From: Erysipelothrix tonsillarum DSM 14972 | Lineage (GTDB): Bacteria; Bacillota_I; Bacilli_A; Erysipelotrichales; Erysipelotrichaceae | Assembly (NCBI RefSeq): GCF_000373785.1 | Contig: NZ_KB892377.1 | Coordinates: 1-64,000 of the forward strand | Reading direction: 5' to 3' | Length of the DNA stretch: 64,000 bases | Program-made: the position numbers and the translations under genes | Shown here: one piece after another, positions 52,201 through 60,726 of the stretch | Layout of the letters: the number at the start of each line of letters is the position of its first letter | How positions within the stretch are numbered: the first letter of the stretch is position 1 | The notes under the pieces: generated by a model | What the model saw: only the letters and a program-made list of their open reading frames with translations | Database searches by the model: none | What the model was told of the DNA's origin: nothing

Positions 52201-52806
52201 ATGTATACAAATTTTATATTTGACATGGGAAATGTATTAATGGATTTCAGTCCGGATTATATTCTTTCGGAATTTACGAATAATGTTGAAGAGATAGAGT
52301 ATTTAAAAATACAAATTTTCGAGAGTGAATTGTGGCGAAGTCTCGATAATGGAGATATTAATTTTGAGAATGCTCTCTTAAAAATACTAGATGATGTACC
52401 CCAATCAAAACACAAAATATGTCGTGAAATATTTAATCATTGGCAAGAATATAAAGTTCCTCGTAATGACATGCTAGACATAATAAAAACCTTGAAGCGT
52501 AAAGGATATGGAATTTATCTTTGTTCAAATGCTGCGTCACGTTTCCATTCATATGTTGATCATTATGAAGTGTTTTCTTACTTCGATGACTTAGTAATAT
52601 CGGGTGATTTACATATATCAAAACCTGATATTCGGATTTATGAGTATTTGTTGGAAAAAAACCGCCTTGATGCAAAAACCTGTCTATTTATTGACGACCT
52701 TAATATTAATATAAAAGCTGCAAGAATGTGTGGTATTTCTGGCTACCATTACAATGGAAATGCAGAGCTGTTCAAATTATTCCTTCAAAATATAAACATA
52801 CTATAA
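52201..52806 (+). CDS. HAD-IA phosphatase, YihX-like
   Basis: 201 aa. Motif I NFIFDMGNVLMDF has the DxGNV form of YihX (alpha-glucose-1-phosphate phosphatase) and haloacid dehalogenase relatives, rather than DxDGT. Motif II YLCSNAA, motif III SKPDIRIYEYLL, motif IV FIDDLNINI. It sits next to a convergent phosphohexomutase, which would make glucose-1-phosphate, so a role in sugar-phosphate turnover fits. Substrate inferred. AGGAGG upstream. Confidence 0.84.
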   Translation: MYTNFIFDMGNVLMDFSPDYILSEFTNNVEEIEYLKIQIFESELWRSLDNGDINFENALLKILDDVPQSKHKICREIFNHWQEYKVPRNDMLDIIKTLKRKGYGIYLCSNAASRFHSYVDHYEVFSYFDDLVISGDLHISKPDIRIYEYLLEKNRLDAKTCLFIDDLNINIKAARMCGISGYHYNGNAELFKLFLQNINIL

Positions 52807-52807
52807 A

Positions 52808-52836
52808 ATAAAAGCACCTCTAGAAGGTGCTTTTAT
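52808..52836. terminator. Bidirectional terminator
   Basis: ATAAAAGCACCT-CTAGA-AGGTGCTTTTAT between convergent genes. Confidence 0.9.
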
Positions 52837-52837
52837 C

Positions 52838-54238
52838 TTATATAGACTTAAGTGATAAGTAGTTTTCAAATATGGTAACGAGTTCTAATACATCGTTTTC
52901 AGTATTTGCTTCTGCAAATATTCGTAAGAGTGGCTCGGTCCCGGAGAATCTTGAACTTATCCAGGAACCATCCTCAAAATAAATTTTCAGGCCATCCATA
53001 TAGCTAATATTTTCAATTTTTTTATTGAAGGTGGGAAGATTTTTGTTGACCATGAGTGTTTTGTGAATTTGTATTTTATCGTCTGAGGAGAAACGGTAGT
53101 CACGCTCTATATTAAATAATTCTCCGTATCGTTCATAGAGTTCTTCTACAAGTTCATGGATTCCTTTATGAGTAACACTTATCATTTCTACAAGTAGACT
53201 TGCTGCAAAGATTCCATCTTTTCCAGATATATGGCCTCTTATTGTTAGTCCTCCACTGGATTCACCGCCAATAAGAGCATTACTTTTTTCCATACCGTTC
53301 GTGATGTGTTTAAATCCTACGGGAGTTTCAATACAGTCTTCTTGATGGTCTTGAGCGATTCGATCAATTAAGTGTGTCGTAGAAAGATTTCTTACCGCAG
53401 CTCCAGACCAACCTTTGTATTCTAACAAATAATAATAAATTAAAGAAATTAAAATATTAGGATGTACAAAATTGCCAAGTTCATCGACAATACCGATTCG
53501 GTCCGCATCGCCATCGGTAGCAATACCGATGTTATATCTCCCTTCTTTTACTAAATCTTGTAACTTATGAAGTGTGGCTGATGCAGGAGACGGAAGTTTA
53601 CCTCCAAATAAAGTATCATGTCGATCATTAATTATATCCACATCACATCGTGTCGTGTTTAAGATAATTGATAATGAAGTTTTTGATACTCCGTGCATCG
53701 TATCCACTAAAACTTTCAAATTTGCATTTCGAATGGATTGAGTATCAATCATGGAAAGAATTGAGTCAATATAGTCGTTACTTGGGTCATAATATGAAAT
53801 CATATTTTTTACAAGTCCTTCTTCAAAGTTAATTGAATTAATTTTCTTTAAACCAATCAAGTTCTTTTCAAATAAATCAGTTACTGATTCTGTGGCATCT
53901 CTACCACCACGTGTAAATACCTTGATACCATTATAGATTGCAGGATTATGACTTGCGGTAACAGTTAAGCCAAATTCTAGATTTAATTGTTTGACTGTAA
54001 ACATAGTCATGGGAGTCGGTACTGCTTTATCAATAAATAATACTTTGATACCATTACCTGCAAACACTTCAGCAAGCCAATGTGCCGCAACGTCGGATAG
54101 AAAGCGACGATCATAACTAATAACAATAGGTGTTTCCTTGCACTCCATTGATATCGCTTGTGCTAATTTTTGAATATTATTTTTTGTGAATTCATCTGCG
54201 ATAATTGCTCGCCAACCACCAGTTCCAAATTTAATCAT
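52838..54238 (-). CDS. Phosphohexomutase (phosphoglucomutase/phosphomannomutase family)
   Basis: 466 aa alpha-D-phosphohexomutase. Active-site Ser in TASHNPAIYNGIK, metal loop DGDADRIGIVDE, sugar-binding GGESSGGLTIRGH, phosphate-binding RFSGTEPLLRIF. Interconverts hexose-1- and hexose-6-phosphate. Divergent from the sugar-phosphate-type importer (start 54398) and convergent with the YihX-like phosphatase, which fits sugar-phosphate metabolism. ATG preceded by AAGGAGG on the minus strand. Confidence 0.9.
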   Translation of the reverse strand: MIKFGTGGWRAIIADEFTKNNIQKLAQAISMECKETPIVISYDRRFLSDVAAHWLAEVFAGNGIKVLFIDKAVPTPMTMFTVKQLNLEFGLTVTASHNPAIYNGIKVFTRGGRDATESVTDLFEKNLIGLKKINSINFEEGLVKNMISYYDPSNDYIDSILSMIDTQSIRNANLKVLVDTMHGVSKTSLSIILNTTRCDVDIINDRHDTLFGGKLPSPASATLHKLQDLVKEGRYNIGIATDGDADRIGIVDELGNFVHPNILISLIYYYLLEYKGWSGAAVRNLSTTHLIDRIAQDHQEDCIETPVGFKHITNGMEKSNALIGGESSGGLTIRGHISGKDGIFAASLLVEMISVTHKGIHELVEELYERYGELFNIERDYRFSSDDKIQIHKTLMVNKNLPTFNKKIENISYMDGLKIYFEDGSWISSRFSGTEPLLRIFAEANTENDVLELVTIFENYLSLKSI

Positions 54239-54331
54239 AATTCATATACCTCCTTATTATTAAATTTATAGATATCCGAAGCGGCTTACAAGTGATTACG
54301 GAATATTCAACAAATTGCCTGTTTTATACCA

Positions 54332-54360
54332 TTGTTGAGTTTTATTGGCTGTGATATTCT
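54332..54360 (+). promoter_or_regulatory. Promoter of hexose-phosphate-type importer
   Basis: -35 TTGTTG (54332-54337), 17-nt spacer, -10 TATTCT (54355-54360). Confidence 0.55.
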
Positions 54361-54372
54361 TAGATTACAATA

Positions 54373-54386
54373 TGAAAGCGTTTCCA
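54373..54386 (+). promoter_or_regulatory. CcpA cre site overlapping the ribosome-binding region
   Basis: TGAAAGCGTTTCCA matches the cre consensus TGWAANCGNTNWCA except at one W position. It lies just downstream of the predicted start of transcription and runs into the AAGGAGGAAAG of the first gene. Suggests catabolite repression (roadblock). Confidence 0.7.
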
Positions 54387-54397
54387 AGGAGGAAAGA

Positions 54398-55414
54398 ATG
54401 AAAAAATTTGTAAAGATACTATTACTTAGTATTGTAGCTTTATCATTAGTTGCATGTTCTTCGGATAAACAGGAAGACACTGCTGGAAGTGAAACTCTAA
54501 CGGTATATTCACCTCATCCAGCTGAGACAATTAATTTAGTTGTTAAAGAATTTAAAGAGAAAACGGGTATAAACGTTGATGTCGTTGCAGCAGGAACCGG
54601 TGAACTCTTAAAACGTGTTGAGTCAGAAGATGGAAAACCATTAGGAGATGTATTATGGGGTGGTGGTGCTGAATCCCTTGCTTCGTATACAGATTATTTT
54701 GAAGCTTATGAATCCCCAGAATTAGCTAATATTGATGCTCAATATTATGATAAAGACTTTAAATGGATTGGTGAGAGCCCCCTTCCAATGGTATTAATGT
54801 ACAACACTAACTTGGTTGAAGAAGGCAATGCGCCCACAAGCTGGCAAGATCTAACAAATCCTGAGTTCAAAGGAAAAATTGCGATGGCAGATCCAGCAAA
54901 AAGTGGTTCTGCGTATACAATCTTAGCGACGATGGTTCAAGCTTATGGTAAAGACGACGGAAAAGGATGGGATTTTGTACGTGAGTTTTATGCAAACTTG
55001 GACGGTAAAGTTCTAACGAGTTCATCAGCGGTCTATAAAGGTGTTGCTGATGGAGAGTACTCAGTGGGACTAACATTGGAAAAAGAAGCGATTAAATATG
55101 TGCTCAATGATGCACCAGTAAAGATTGTGTATCCAAATGAGGGAACTTCAGCAATTCCAGATGGCGTAGCCATTATTAAAGATGCGAATAACATGGATAA
55201 TGCTAAAAAGTTTGTTGATTTTGTATTAAGCAAAGATACTCAAGAAATCATGTCAAATAAATTAAGCCGTCGTTCAATACGTAAAGATGCTGAAGCACCA
55301 GAAGGTCTTGAAGCACTTTCAACAATTAAACTTGTAGATTATGACTTTAATTGGGCTGCATCCGATAAGGATGTAATTTTAAAACAATGGAAAGATATTA
55401 TCATTGGTGAATAA
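54398..55414 (+). CDS. ABC importer binding lipoprotein, AfuA/HptA-like
   Basis: About 338 aa; lipobox LVAC (Cys20). Looks at first sight like a ferric-ion binding protein, but the FbpA Tyr-Tyr iron pair (GLINNYY position) is replaced by VGLTLEKEA, so iron is unlikely. AfuA (hexose-6-phosphate) and HptA have a similar form. Gene context agrees: a YesM/YesN-type two-component system behind (as in HptARS) and a phosphohexomutase in front. Start at ATG 54398 with AAGGAGG; the frame from 54332 is upstream of the promoter. Followed by a hairpin before the ATPase gene. Confidence 0.83.
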   Translation: MKKFVKILLLSIVALSLVACSSDKQEDTAGSETLTVYSPHPAETINLVVKEFKEKTGINVDVVAAGTGELLKRVESEDGKPLGDVLWGGGAESLASYTDYFEAYESPELANIDAQYYDKDFKWIGESPLPMVLMYNTNLVEEGNAPTSWQDLTNPEFKGKIAMADPAKSGSAYTILATMVQAYGKDDGKGWDFVREFYANLDGKVLTSSSAVYKGVADGEYSVGLTLEKEAIKYVLNDAPVKIVYPNEGTSAIPDGVAIIKDANNMDNAKKFVDFVLSKDTQEIMSNKLSRRSIRKDAEAPEGLEALSTIKLVDYDFNWAASDKDVILKQWKDIIIGE

Positions 55415-55422
55415 AAATTAAA

Positions 55423-55453
55423 AAGCAAACAAGAGGGAAACCTCTTTTTGCTT
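55423..55453 (+). promoter_or_regulatory. Hairpin between binding protein and ATPase genes
   Basis: AAGCAAACAAGAGG-GAAA-CCTCTTTTTGCTT, about 12 bp with a small bulge, loop GAAA, no T-run. Like the oppA-oppB hairpin it probably stabilises the upstream mRNA or partly terminates. Confidence 0.68.
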
Positions 55454-55476
55454 AATACTAGTTTAAGGAGATCAGT

Positions 55477-56553
55477 ATGAGTGTAAATGTAGACATAAAA
55501 AATGTAGTAAAAAAATACGGTGATTTTGTAGCCATCAATGATGTAAGTTTATCTATCCAAGAAGGTGAATTCTTTACTTTGCTTGGGCCATCGGGTTGTG
55601 GTAAAACGACATTACTAAGAATGATTGCAGGCTTTAATTCTATTGAAGCAGGAGATATTAACTTCGGTGATCAACGCATTAACGATGTAAGTGCTCATAA
55701 AAGGGATATTGGAATGGTTTTCCAAAACTATGCTGTTTTTCCACATTTGAGTATCTATGACAATGTAGGTTATGGACTCAAAGCACGCAAGATTCCTAAA
55801 GAAGAAGCACATGAAAGAATCATGGATGCTTTAAAAATTGTTCAAATAGAAGAACTAAAAGATCGCATGCCATCAGCACTATCCGGAGGACAACAACAGC
55901 GAGTTGCCTTAGCTCGCGCCATTGTAATCGAGCCTAAAATTCTTTTGATGGATGAGCCATTAAGTAACTTAGATGCTAAGCTCCGAGTACAAATGAGAAC
56001 AATCATTAAAAAATTACAAAGAAAACTCAATATTACAACGATTTACGTGACCCATGATCAAGAAGAAGCACTGGCAATTTCTGATCGAATTGCGGTTATG
56101 AACAAGGGCAAAGTGATGCAAGTGGATGCACCGAGTGTAATCTATCAAAAACCTGCGAACCAATTTGTGTCAAACTTTATTGGTACTTCTAATTTCTTAA
56201 AAGGTATTGTTGAGGAAAACAATCAAATCAAGATTGAAAACTATCGATTCACTAAAAAAGTCAAAGCAGCGGTCGGTACAGATGTTTTGATATCGGTTCG
56301 TCCAGAGCAATTCATATTTACGGACCATCAGGACAGTATCCATGGATCGATAACACTGGCCACATTTTTAGGCGATTTTATTAGCTATGAAATTGAACTC
56401 GAAAATCAATCACTTATCGTCGAGGTGAATGAATATACACAAAATATAAAAAATATCCGTCCAGAGGGTCCAGTGAGCCTGGTTCTATCAGAAAAAGATA
56501 TTAATGTTTATGATATCGAAGGTAAGGTGAATTTGAATGAAGCAGAAGTTTAA
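55477..56553 (+). CDS. ABC importer ATPase (AfuC/FbpC/PotA type)
   Basis: 358 aa. Walker A GPSGCGKTT, Q-loop FQNYAVFPHLS, signature LSGGQQQR, Walker B LLMDEPLSNLD, switch VTHDQEEA, C-terminal TOBE domain (VRPEQFIF). Energises the importer with the fused permease that overlaps its 3' end by 17 nt. AAGGAG upstream of ATG. Confidence 0.9.
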   Translation: MSVNVDIKNVVKKYGDFVAINDVSLSIQEGEFFTLLGPSGCGKTTLLRMIAGFNSIEAGDINFGDQRINDVSAHKRDIGMVFQNYAVFPHLSIYDNVGYGLKARKIPKEEAHERIMDALKIVQIEELKDRMPSALSGGQQQRVALARAIVIEPKILLMDEPLSNLDAKLRVQMRTIIKKLQRKLNITTIYVTHDQEEALAISDRIAVMNKGKVMQVDAPSVIYQKPANQFVSNFIGTSNFLKGIVEENNQIKIENYRFTKKVKAAVGTDVLISVRPEQFIFTDHQDSIHGSITLATFLGDFISYEIELENQSLIVEVNEYTQNIKNIRPEGPVSLVLSEKDINVYDIEGKVNLNEAEV

Positions 56554-58192
56554 AAATATTAAATGGGACTTTTGGACATTCGCAAAAATAGGTGTATTTA
56601 TTGGTTTTGCATTATTTCTAATCTACCCATTTTTATCGCTTTTTTTACGAAGTTTCTTTGATGTAAACGGAAATATAACGTTAGAAAATTTCAAAACATT
56701 CTTTACTTATAAATACTATTATCAAACTCTATTTCGTTCACTCCTTGTAGCGATTGTAACGACAGTCATGGCTGTTATCATAGGGGTTCCATTTGCTTAC
56801 CTTACAACTCGTTACAATGTTTGGGGTAAACGAATTATAAATGTTATGATTATTATGTCTTTAATGTCACCACCGTTTATTGGAGCATACTCTTGGATTA
56901 TGCTTTTAGGACGTAATGGTGTTATTACTAAATTCTTTGCTACACTTGGTGTAAGTTTACCATCAATTTATGGGTTTACAGGGATTATCCTTGTTTTTAC
57001 ACTTAAATTATATCCATATGTGTATTTATATGTTTCGGGTGCACTTAATAGTATCGATAGTTCCTTAGAAGAAGCAGCAGAAAACCTTGGTATGAGTAAG
57101 TGGAGACGTATGCTTACTGTAACGTTCCCTGTTATTTTACCAACGATTGGTGCAGCTGCGATTATGGTATTTATGTCTAGTTTAGCAGATTTTGGTACAC
57201 CGATGTTAATTGGTGAAGGATTTAAGGTTTTACCTGTGCTTGTCTATGAAGAGTTTATGAGTGAGATGGGTGGAAACCCAGGATTAGCATCAGCATTAAG
57301 TATTATTGTGGTACTTTGTTCAATGACTGTGTTGCTCTACCAAAAGCGTGTTGTTGATAAAAAAGTATATTCTATGAGTACACTAAGACCACCCGTTGAA
57401 GTTAAACTAAAGAAAATACCAAGAATATTTTGGACTTTCATTTCATTCTTAATTGCGACAATAACCTTCTTACCACAAATTGTCGTGGTTGTGACCTCCT
57501 TTATTAAAACGCAGGGACCTGTGTTTGTTAAAGGTTTCAGTCTAGAAAGTTATCGTACAATTTTTTATAAAATGGGATCAAGTATTCGAAATACATTCAC
57601 ATTCTCCTTTGTTGCAATTGTTATAATAATTGTAGTAGGGATTATTATTGCTTATTTAATTACGAAACGACGTAGCAAGTCTTCAGAAGTATTAGATATT
57701 CTTGTTATGATGCCTTATGTTATTCCAGGAGCGGTTTTAGGTATTGGTCTTTCATTAGCATTTAAAAATGGACCATTGGCTTTAACAGGGACCCCAGCAA
57801 TTATGATTTTGGCGTATGTTATTCGAAAAATGCCGTATACAGTGCGATCGTCTGGAGCGATGCTTCAACAAGTTGATCAAAGTGTAGAGGAAGCCTCAAT
57901 TAATTTAGGCGTATCCCCAATGCGATCTTTTTTCAAAATAACTGCTCGACTTATGTTACCTGGAATTGTTTCAGGAGCAATATTAAGTTGGATTAGTACG
58001 ATTAATGAGCTCAGTTCCAGTATTATGTTATATACTGGTAAGACTCAAACAATTTCTGTTGCAATTTATACAGAAGTTATCCGCGCTAGTTTTGGAACTG
58101 CTGCCGCACTTGCAAGTATTTTAACTGTCGCAACCATAATCTCATTTATTATCTTTAATATCGTAAGTAAAGGAAAAGTATCTGTAGTTTAA
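56537..58192 (+). CDS. ABC importer permease, fused two-domain (AfuB/FbpB type)
   Basis: 551 aa with two BPD permease modules, each with six predicted helices. EAA loops: LEEAAENLGMSKWRRMLTVTFPVILPT (about 175-201) and VEEASINLGVSPMRSFFKITARLMLPG (about 453-479). This duplication is typical of FbpB/ThiP/AfuB. Translation is coupled to the ATPase by overlap. First cytosolic segment KFKNIKWDFWTFAKIG. Confidence 0.91.
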   Translation: MKQKFKNIKWDFWTFAKIGVFIGFALFLIYPFLSLFLRSFFDVNGNITLENFKTFFTYKYYYQTLFRSLLVAIVTTVMAVIIGVPFAYLTTRYNVWGKRIINVMIIMSLMSPPFIGAYSWIMLLGRNGVITKFFATLGVSLPSIYGFTGIILVFTLKLYPYVYLYVSGALNSIDSSLEEAAENLGMSKWRRMLTVTFPVILPTIGAAAIMVFMSSLADFGTPMLIGEGFKVLPVLVYEEFMSEMGGNPGLASALSIIVVLCSMTVLLYQKRVVDKKVYSMSTLRPPVEVKLKKIPRIFWTFISFLIATITFLPQIVVVVTSFIKTQGPVFVKGFSLESYRTIFYKMGSSIRNTFTFSFVAIVIIIVVGIIIAYLITKRRSKSSEVLDILVMMPYVIPGAVLGIGLSLAFKNGPLALTGTPAIMILAYVIRKMPYTVRSSGAMLQQVDQSVEEASINLGVSPMRSFFKITARLMLPGIVSGAILSWISTINELSSSIMLYTGKTQTISVAIYTEVIRASFGTAAALASILTVATIISFIIFNIVSKGKVSVV

Positions 58193-58204
58193 AAGGAGAT
58201 TATA

Positions 58205-59941
58205 ATGAACCAAAAACCAAGAAAGAGTTTTAAAAAGAAGATAACCATCATTATCACTTTGGTATCGACTATTCCAATTCTCATTCTTGGTTTTTTTTCA
58301 ATTTATTTTATCAATAAAACAACAAAAGCGAGTGTTGAAGATCGTTTATCGGAGACGTTACTCTCTGTAGATCAAATAATTGGGACAACATTTGATTCAT
58401 TTAGTAGTGAATTGGATATGCTTGGACGTAATACTCAATTAATTGAAATGCTGAAGGATGGACATATTGATGATGTAGATAAGTCGTATATAAATAATAA
58501 AATTTACAGCATTATGGCAAATAGAAGCACTATGATGAATATGTTTGTGATTGCACCAAATGGTGAAAGCTATGGAAGTGCCGAACTTCCTGATATCTAT
58601 AAGTTACCAGATTACAAAACATGGGGCATTTATCGAGCTGTAGAAGGGGAGAAAGATGTTGTATTTTATCCTAATTACACAAGAACAAATAGTGACTTCA
58701 CTACATCAACGTCAATGATTCGTCCAGTATTGTATAAAAATGAAGTGGTAGGCTATATCATTATGGATATATCGACTGAATTAGTACAAAGTATGATTAA
58801 TACAGTTAAAGGAACATCATTTGGTTATATTCAATTTATAATAGCATCTTCAAATGATGATATTATTTATAACGATTCGAGTTTTAATAGTCCTATTAGC
58901 TTTCTAACAAATATCTTTCGTTATGATCGATTTTCTCCGGAAAATGCTGGAGGTTTGAAAGAAGAGTTAGATTCAAACATGATGTTGTCACGATCAAATA
59001 GTAATTATGGATTAACTTATTACGGTATGATTCCAAATAAAATGATGATTGATCAAAGTAAGACTCTTTCAATCATTGTGGGAATAATGGCGATCTTTGC
59101 TGCAATAAGTGCTGTTGTTGTAGGTAAAATATCTGGAGGTAAAATATCTCAACCTATCGTCCAATTAGCACAAGAAATGAAGGGGTACCCAGATAATAAA
59201 ATAGTGTCAAGTTTAGATAAAAATCGAGAAGATGAGATTGGAGAGATCAATTATCAATTTCGTCAGCTCATCAAACGTTTAAGTGATTATCATGAACAGG
59301 ATTTAGAAAAACAAGATTTATTGAGACAAGCAGAAATTAAATCCTTAATGTCACAGATTAATCCTCATTTTTTATACAATACGTTAGATTCAATAAAGTG
59401 GAAGGCGAAGCTCAATGAAGTTGATGATGTAGCGTTTATGGTCGCGGAACTCGGTGTTTTGTTACAGGGAAGCATGGATACCAAAACAACACTTGTCCCG
59501 GTTTCAGAAGAGATACGATTTGTTGAAAGTTACATAAATATTCAAAAAATAAGATATGGTGAAAGACTTCAGTATGTTTCAGGTATCCAAGAAGGGATTG
59601 AGCAATACATTATTCCAAAATTAATTCTCCAACCACTTGTAGAAAATGCAATTATTCATGGAATCGAACCATTAGACAAGGATGGAATTATTGAAATAAA
59701 CGTATGGACGGGAACCCAACATCTATACTTGTCAGTAGCTGATAATGGTGTGGGAAATGATGCTAGACTCAGCCGTTATCTTAAAGAGGACAGCAAGAGT
59801 ATTGGATTAAAAAATGTTGATCGACGCATAAAACTTTATTATGGTCCTTCCTATGGTTTACGTTGGAGTAGTGAAGTCGGTAAAGGAACCGTAATTTTCA
59901 TTAGAATACCCCTGAAAGTGAGAGGTGAAAGCGATGTTTAG
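58205..59941 (+). CDS. Sensor histidine kinase, YesM/LytS type (HptS-like)
   Basis: 578 aa: TM1 about 15-36, extracellular sensor domain 40-280, TM2 about 283-305, HAMP-like segment (ISQPIVQLAQEMK), then His_kinase with SQINPHFLYNTLDSIKW (phospho-acceptor His388) and HATPase (LVENAIIHGIEP N-box; VADNGVG). AAAGGAG upstream. Part of the importer operon, which suggests it senses the transported sugar phosphate, perhaps with the binding lipoprotein as in HptARS. Confidence 0.89.
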   Translation: MNQKPRKSFKKKITIIITLVSTIPILILGFFSIYFINKTTKASVEDRLSETLLSVDQIIGTTFDSFSSELDMLGRNTQLIEMLKDGHIDDVDKSYINNKIYSIMANRSTMMNMFVIAPNGESYGSAELPDIYKLPDYKTWGIYRAVEGEKDVVFYPNYTRTNSDFTTSTSMIRPVLYKNEVVGYIIMDISTELVQSMINTVKGTSFGYIQFIIASSNDDIIYNDSSFNSPISFLTNIFRYDRFSPENAGGLKEELDSNMMLSRSNSNYGLTYYGMIPNKMMIDQSKTLSIIVGIMAIFAAISAVVVGKISGGKISQPIVQLAQEMKGYPDNKIVSSLDKNREDEIGEINYQFRQLIKRLSDYHEQDLEKQDLLRQAEIKSLMSQINPHFLYNTLDSIKWKAKLNEVDDVAFMVAELGVLLQGSMDTKTTLVPVSEEIRFVESYINIQKIRYGERLQYVSGIQEGIEQYIIPKLILQPLVENAIIHGIEPLDKDGIIEINVWTGTQHLYLSVADNGVGNDARLSRYLKEDSKSIGLKNVDRRIKLYYGPSYGLRWSSEVGKGTVIFIRIPLKVRGESDV

Positions 59942-60716
59942 AATTGTGATTGTAGAAGATGAAGCAACAGTTCGTAGAGGTCTTGTAATGACCACTCCGT
60001 GGAAAGATTATGACTGTAAAGTCATCGGAGAAGCAGAAAATGGTAAAGATGGATTAGATTTAATTCTAAGACTCAAACCGGATATTATCATTACGGATAT
60101 TAAAATGCCCAAGATGTCCGGAATCGAAATGATGGAATGTGTTCTTGAAAAACAAGATGCAGTTTTTATAGTGCTAACTGCATTTAATGAATTTGAGTAC
60201 GCGCAACATGCCATTAAATTAGGAGCAATAGATTATCTTCTCAAACCTTTCTCTGATGAGCAATTTGAAACTGCAATAAGAAGAGCCAAACAGACCGTTA
60301 AGAATCTACAGATTGTAGCAGGGCATCAATCTACTCATCAAAATGAGATGATTGAATCAATTGATAAATACTTATCAACGAGTAATAATAGCAAACATGA
60401 AAAGCTGATAGGTGTAATGGAATTTATTCGGAGCAATTATCAAAAAGATATTAGTATTAGCGATACGGCAGACTACTTTAACGTTTCAGAGAGCTATTTA
60501 AGTCGTTTATTTCGAGAAGAAACCGACTATAGTTTCCATGAATATTTAACAGTATATCGAATACGCAAAGCATGTGAAATGTTAATGGATACATCCGTTC
60601 GCATTTATGAAGTTGCTCAAAGCGTAGGATATAAAGACCAGCGATACTTTAGTATTGTTTTTAAGAAATATATGGGAATGTCACCGGGACATTTTAAAGA
60701 AAAATTACCAAAATGA
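59934..60716 (+). CDS. Response regulator with AraC output domain, YesN type (HptR-like)
   Basis: About 260 aa: receiver domain (1-118; Asp55 in IITDIKMPK, Lys in LLKPFSD) and C-terminal AraC helix-turn-helix pair (about 160-258; SISDTADYFNVSESYLSRLFREE and VAQSVGYKDQRYFSIVFKKYMG). Start chosen at the ATG 59934 with AGAGGTGA 5 nt upstream; a GTG at 59925 is an alternative. Overlaps the kinase by 8 nt. Probably activates the importer promoter at 54332. Confidence 0.9.
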   Translation: MFRIVIVEDEATVRRGLVMTTPWKDYDCKVIGEAENGKDGLDLILRLKPDIIITDIKMPKMSGIEMMECVLEKQDAVFIVLTAFNEFEYAQHAIKLGAIDYLLKPFSDEQFETAIRRAKQTVKNLQIVAGHQSTHQNEMIESIDKYLSTSNNSKHEKLIGVMEFIRSNYQKDISISDTADYFNVSESYLSRLFREETDYSFHEYLTVYRIRKACEMLMDTSVRIYEVAQSVGYKDQRYFSIVFKKYMGMSPGHFKEKLPK

Positions 60717-60726
60717 TTTTTAATGA

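Noticed and set aside
54398-58192. Ferric iron (FbpABC) transporter
   Set aside because: The binding protein lacks the Tyr-Tyr iron pair and the gene context is sugar-phosphate metabolism; kept as an alternative only.
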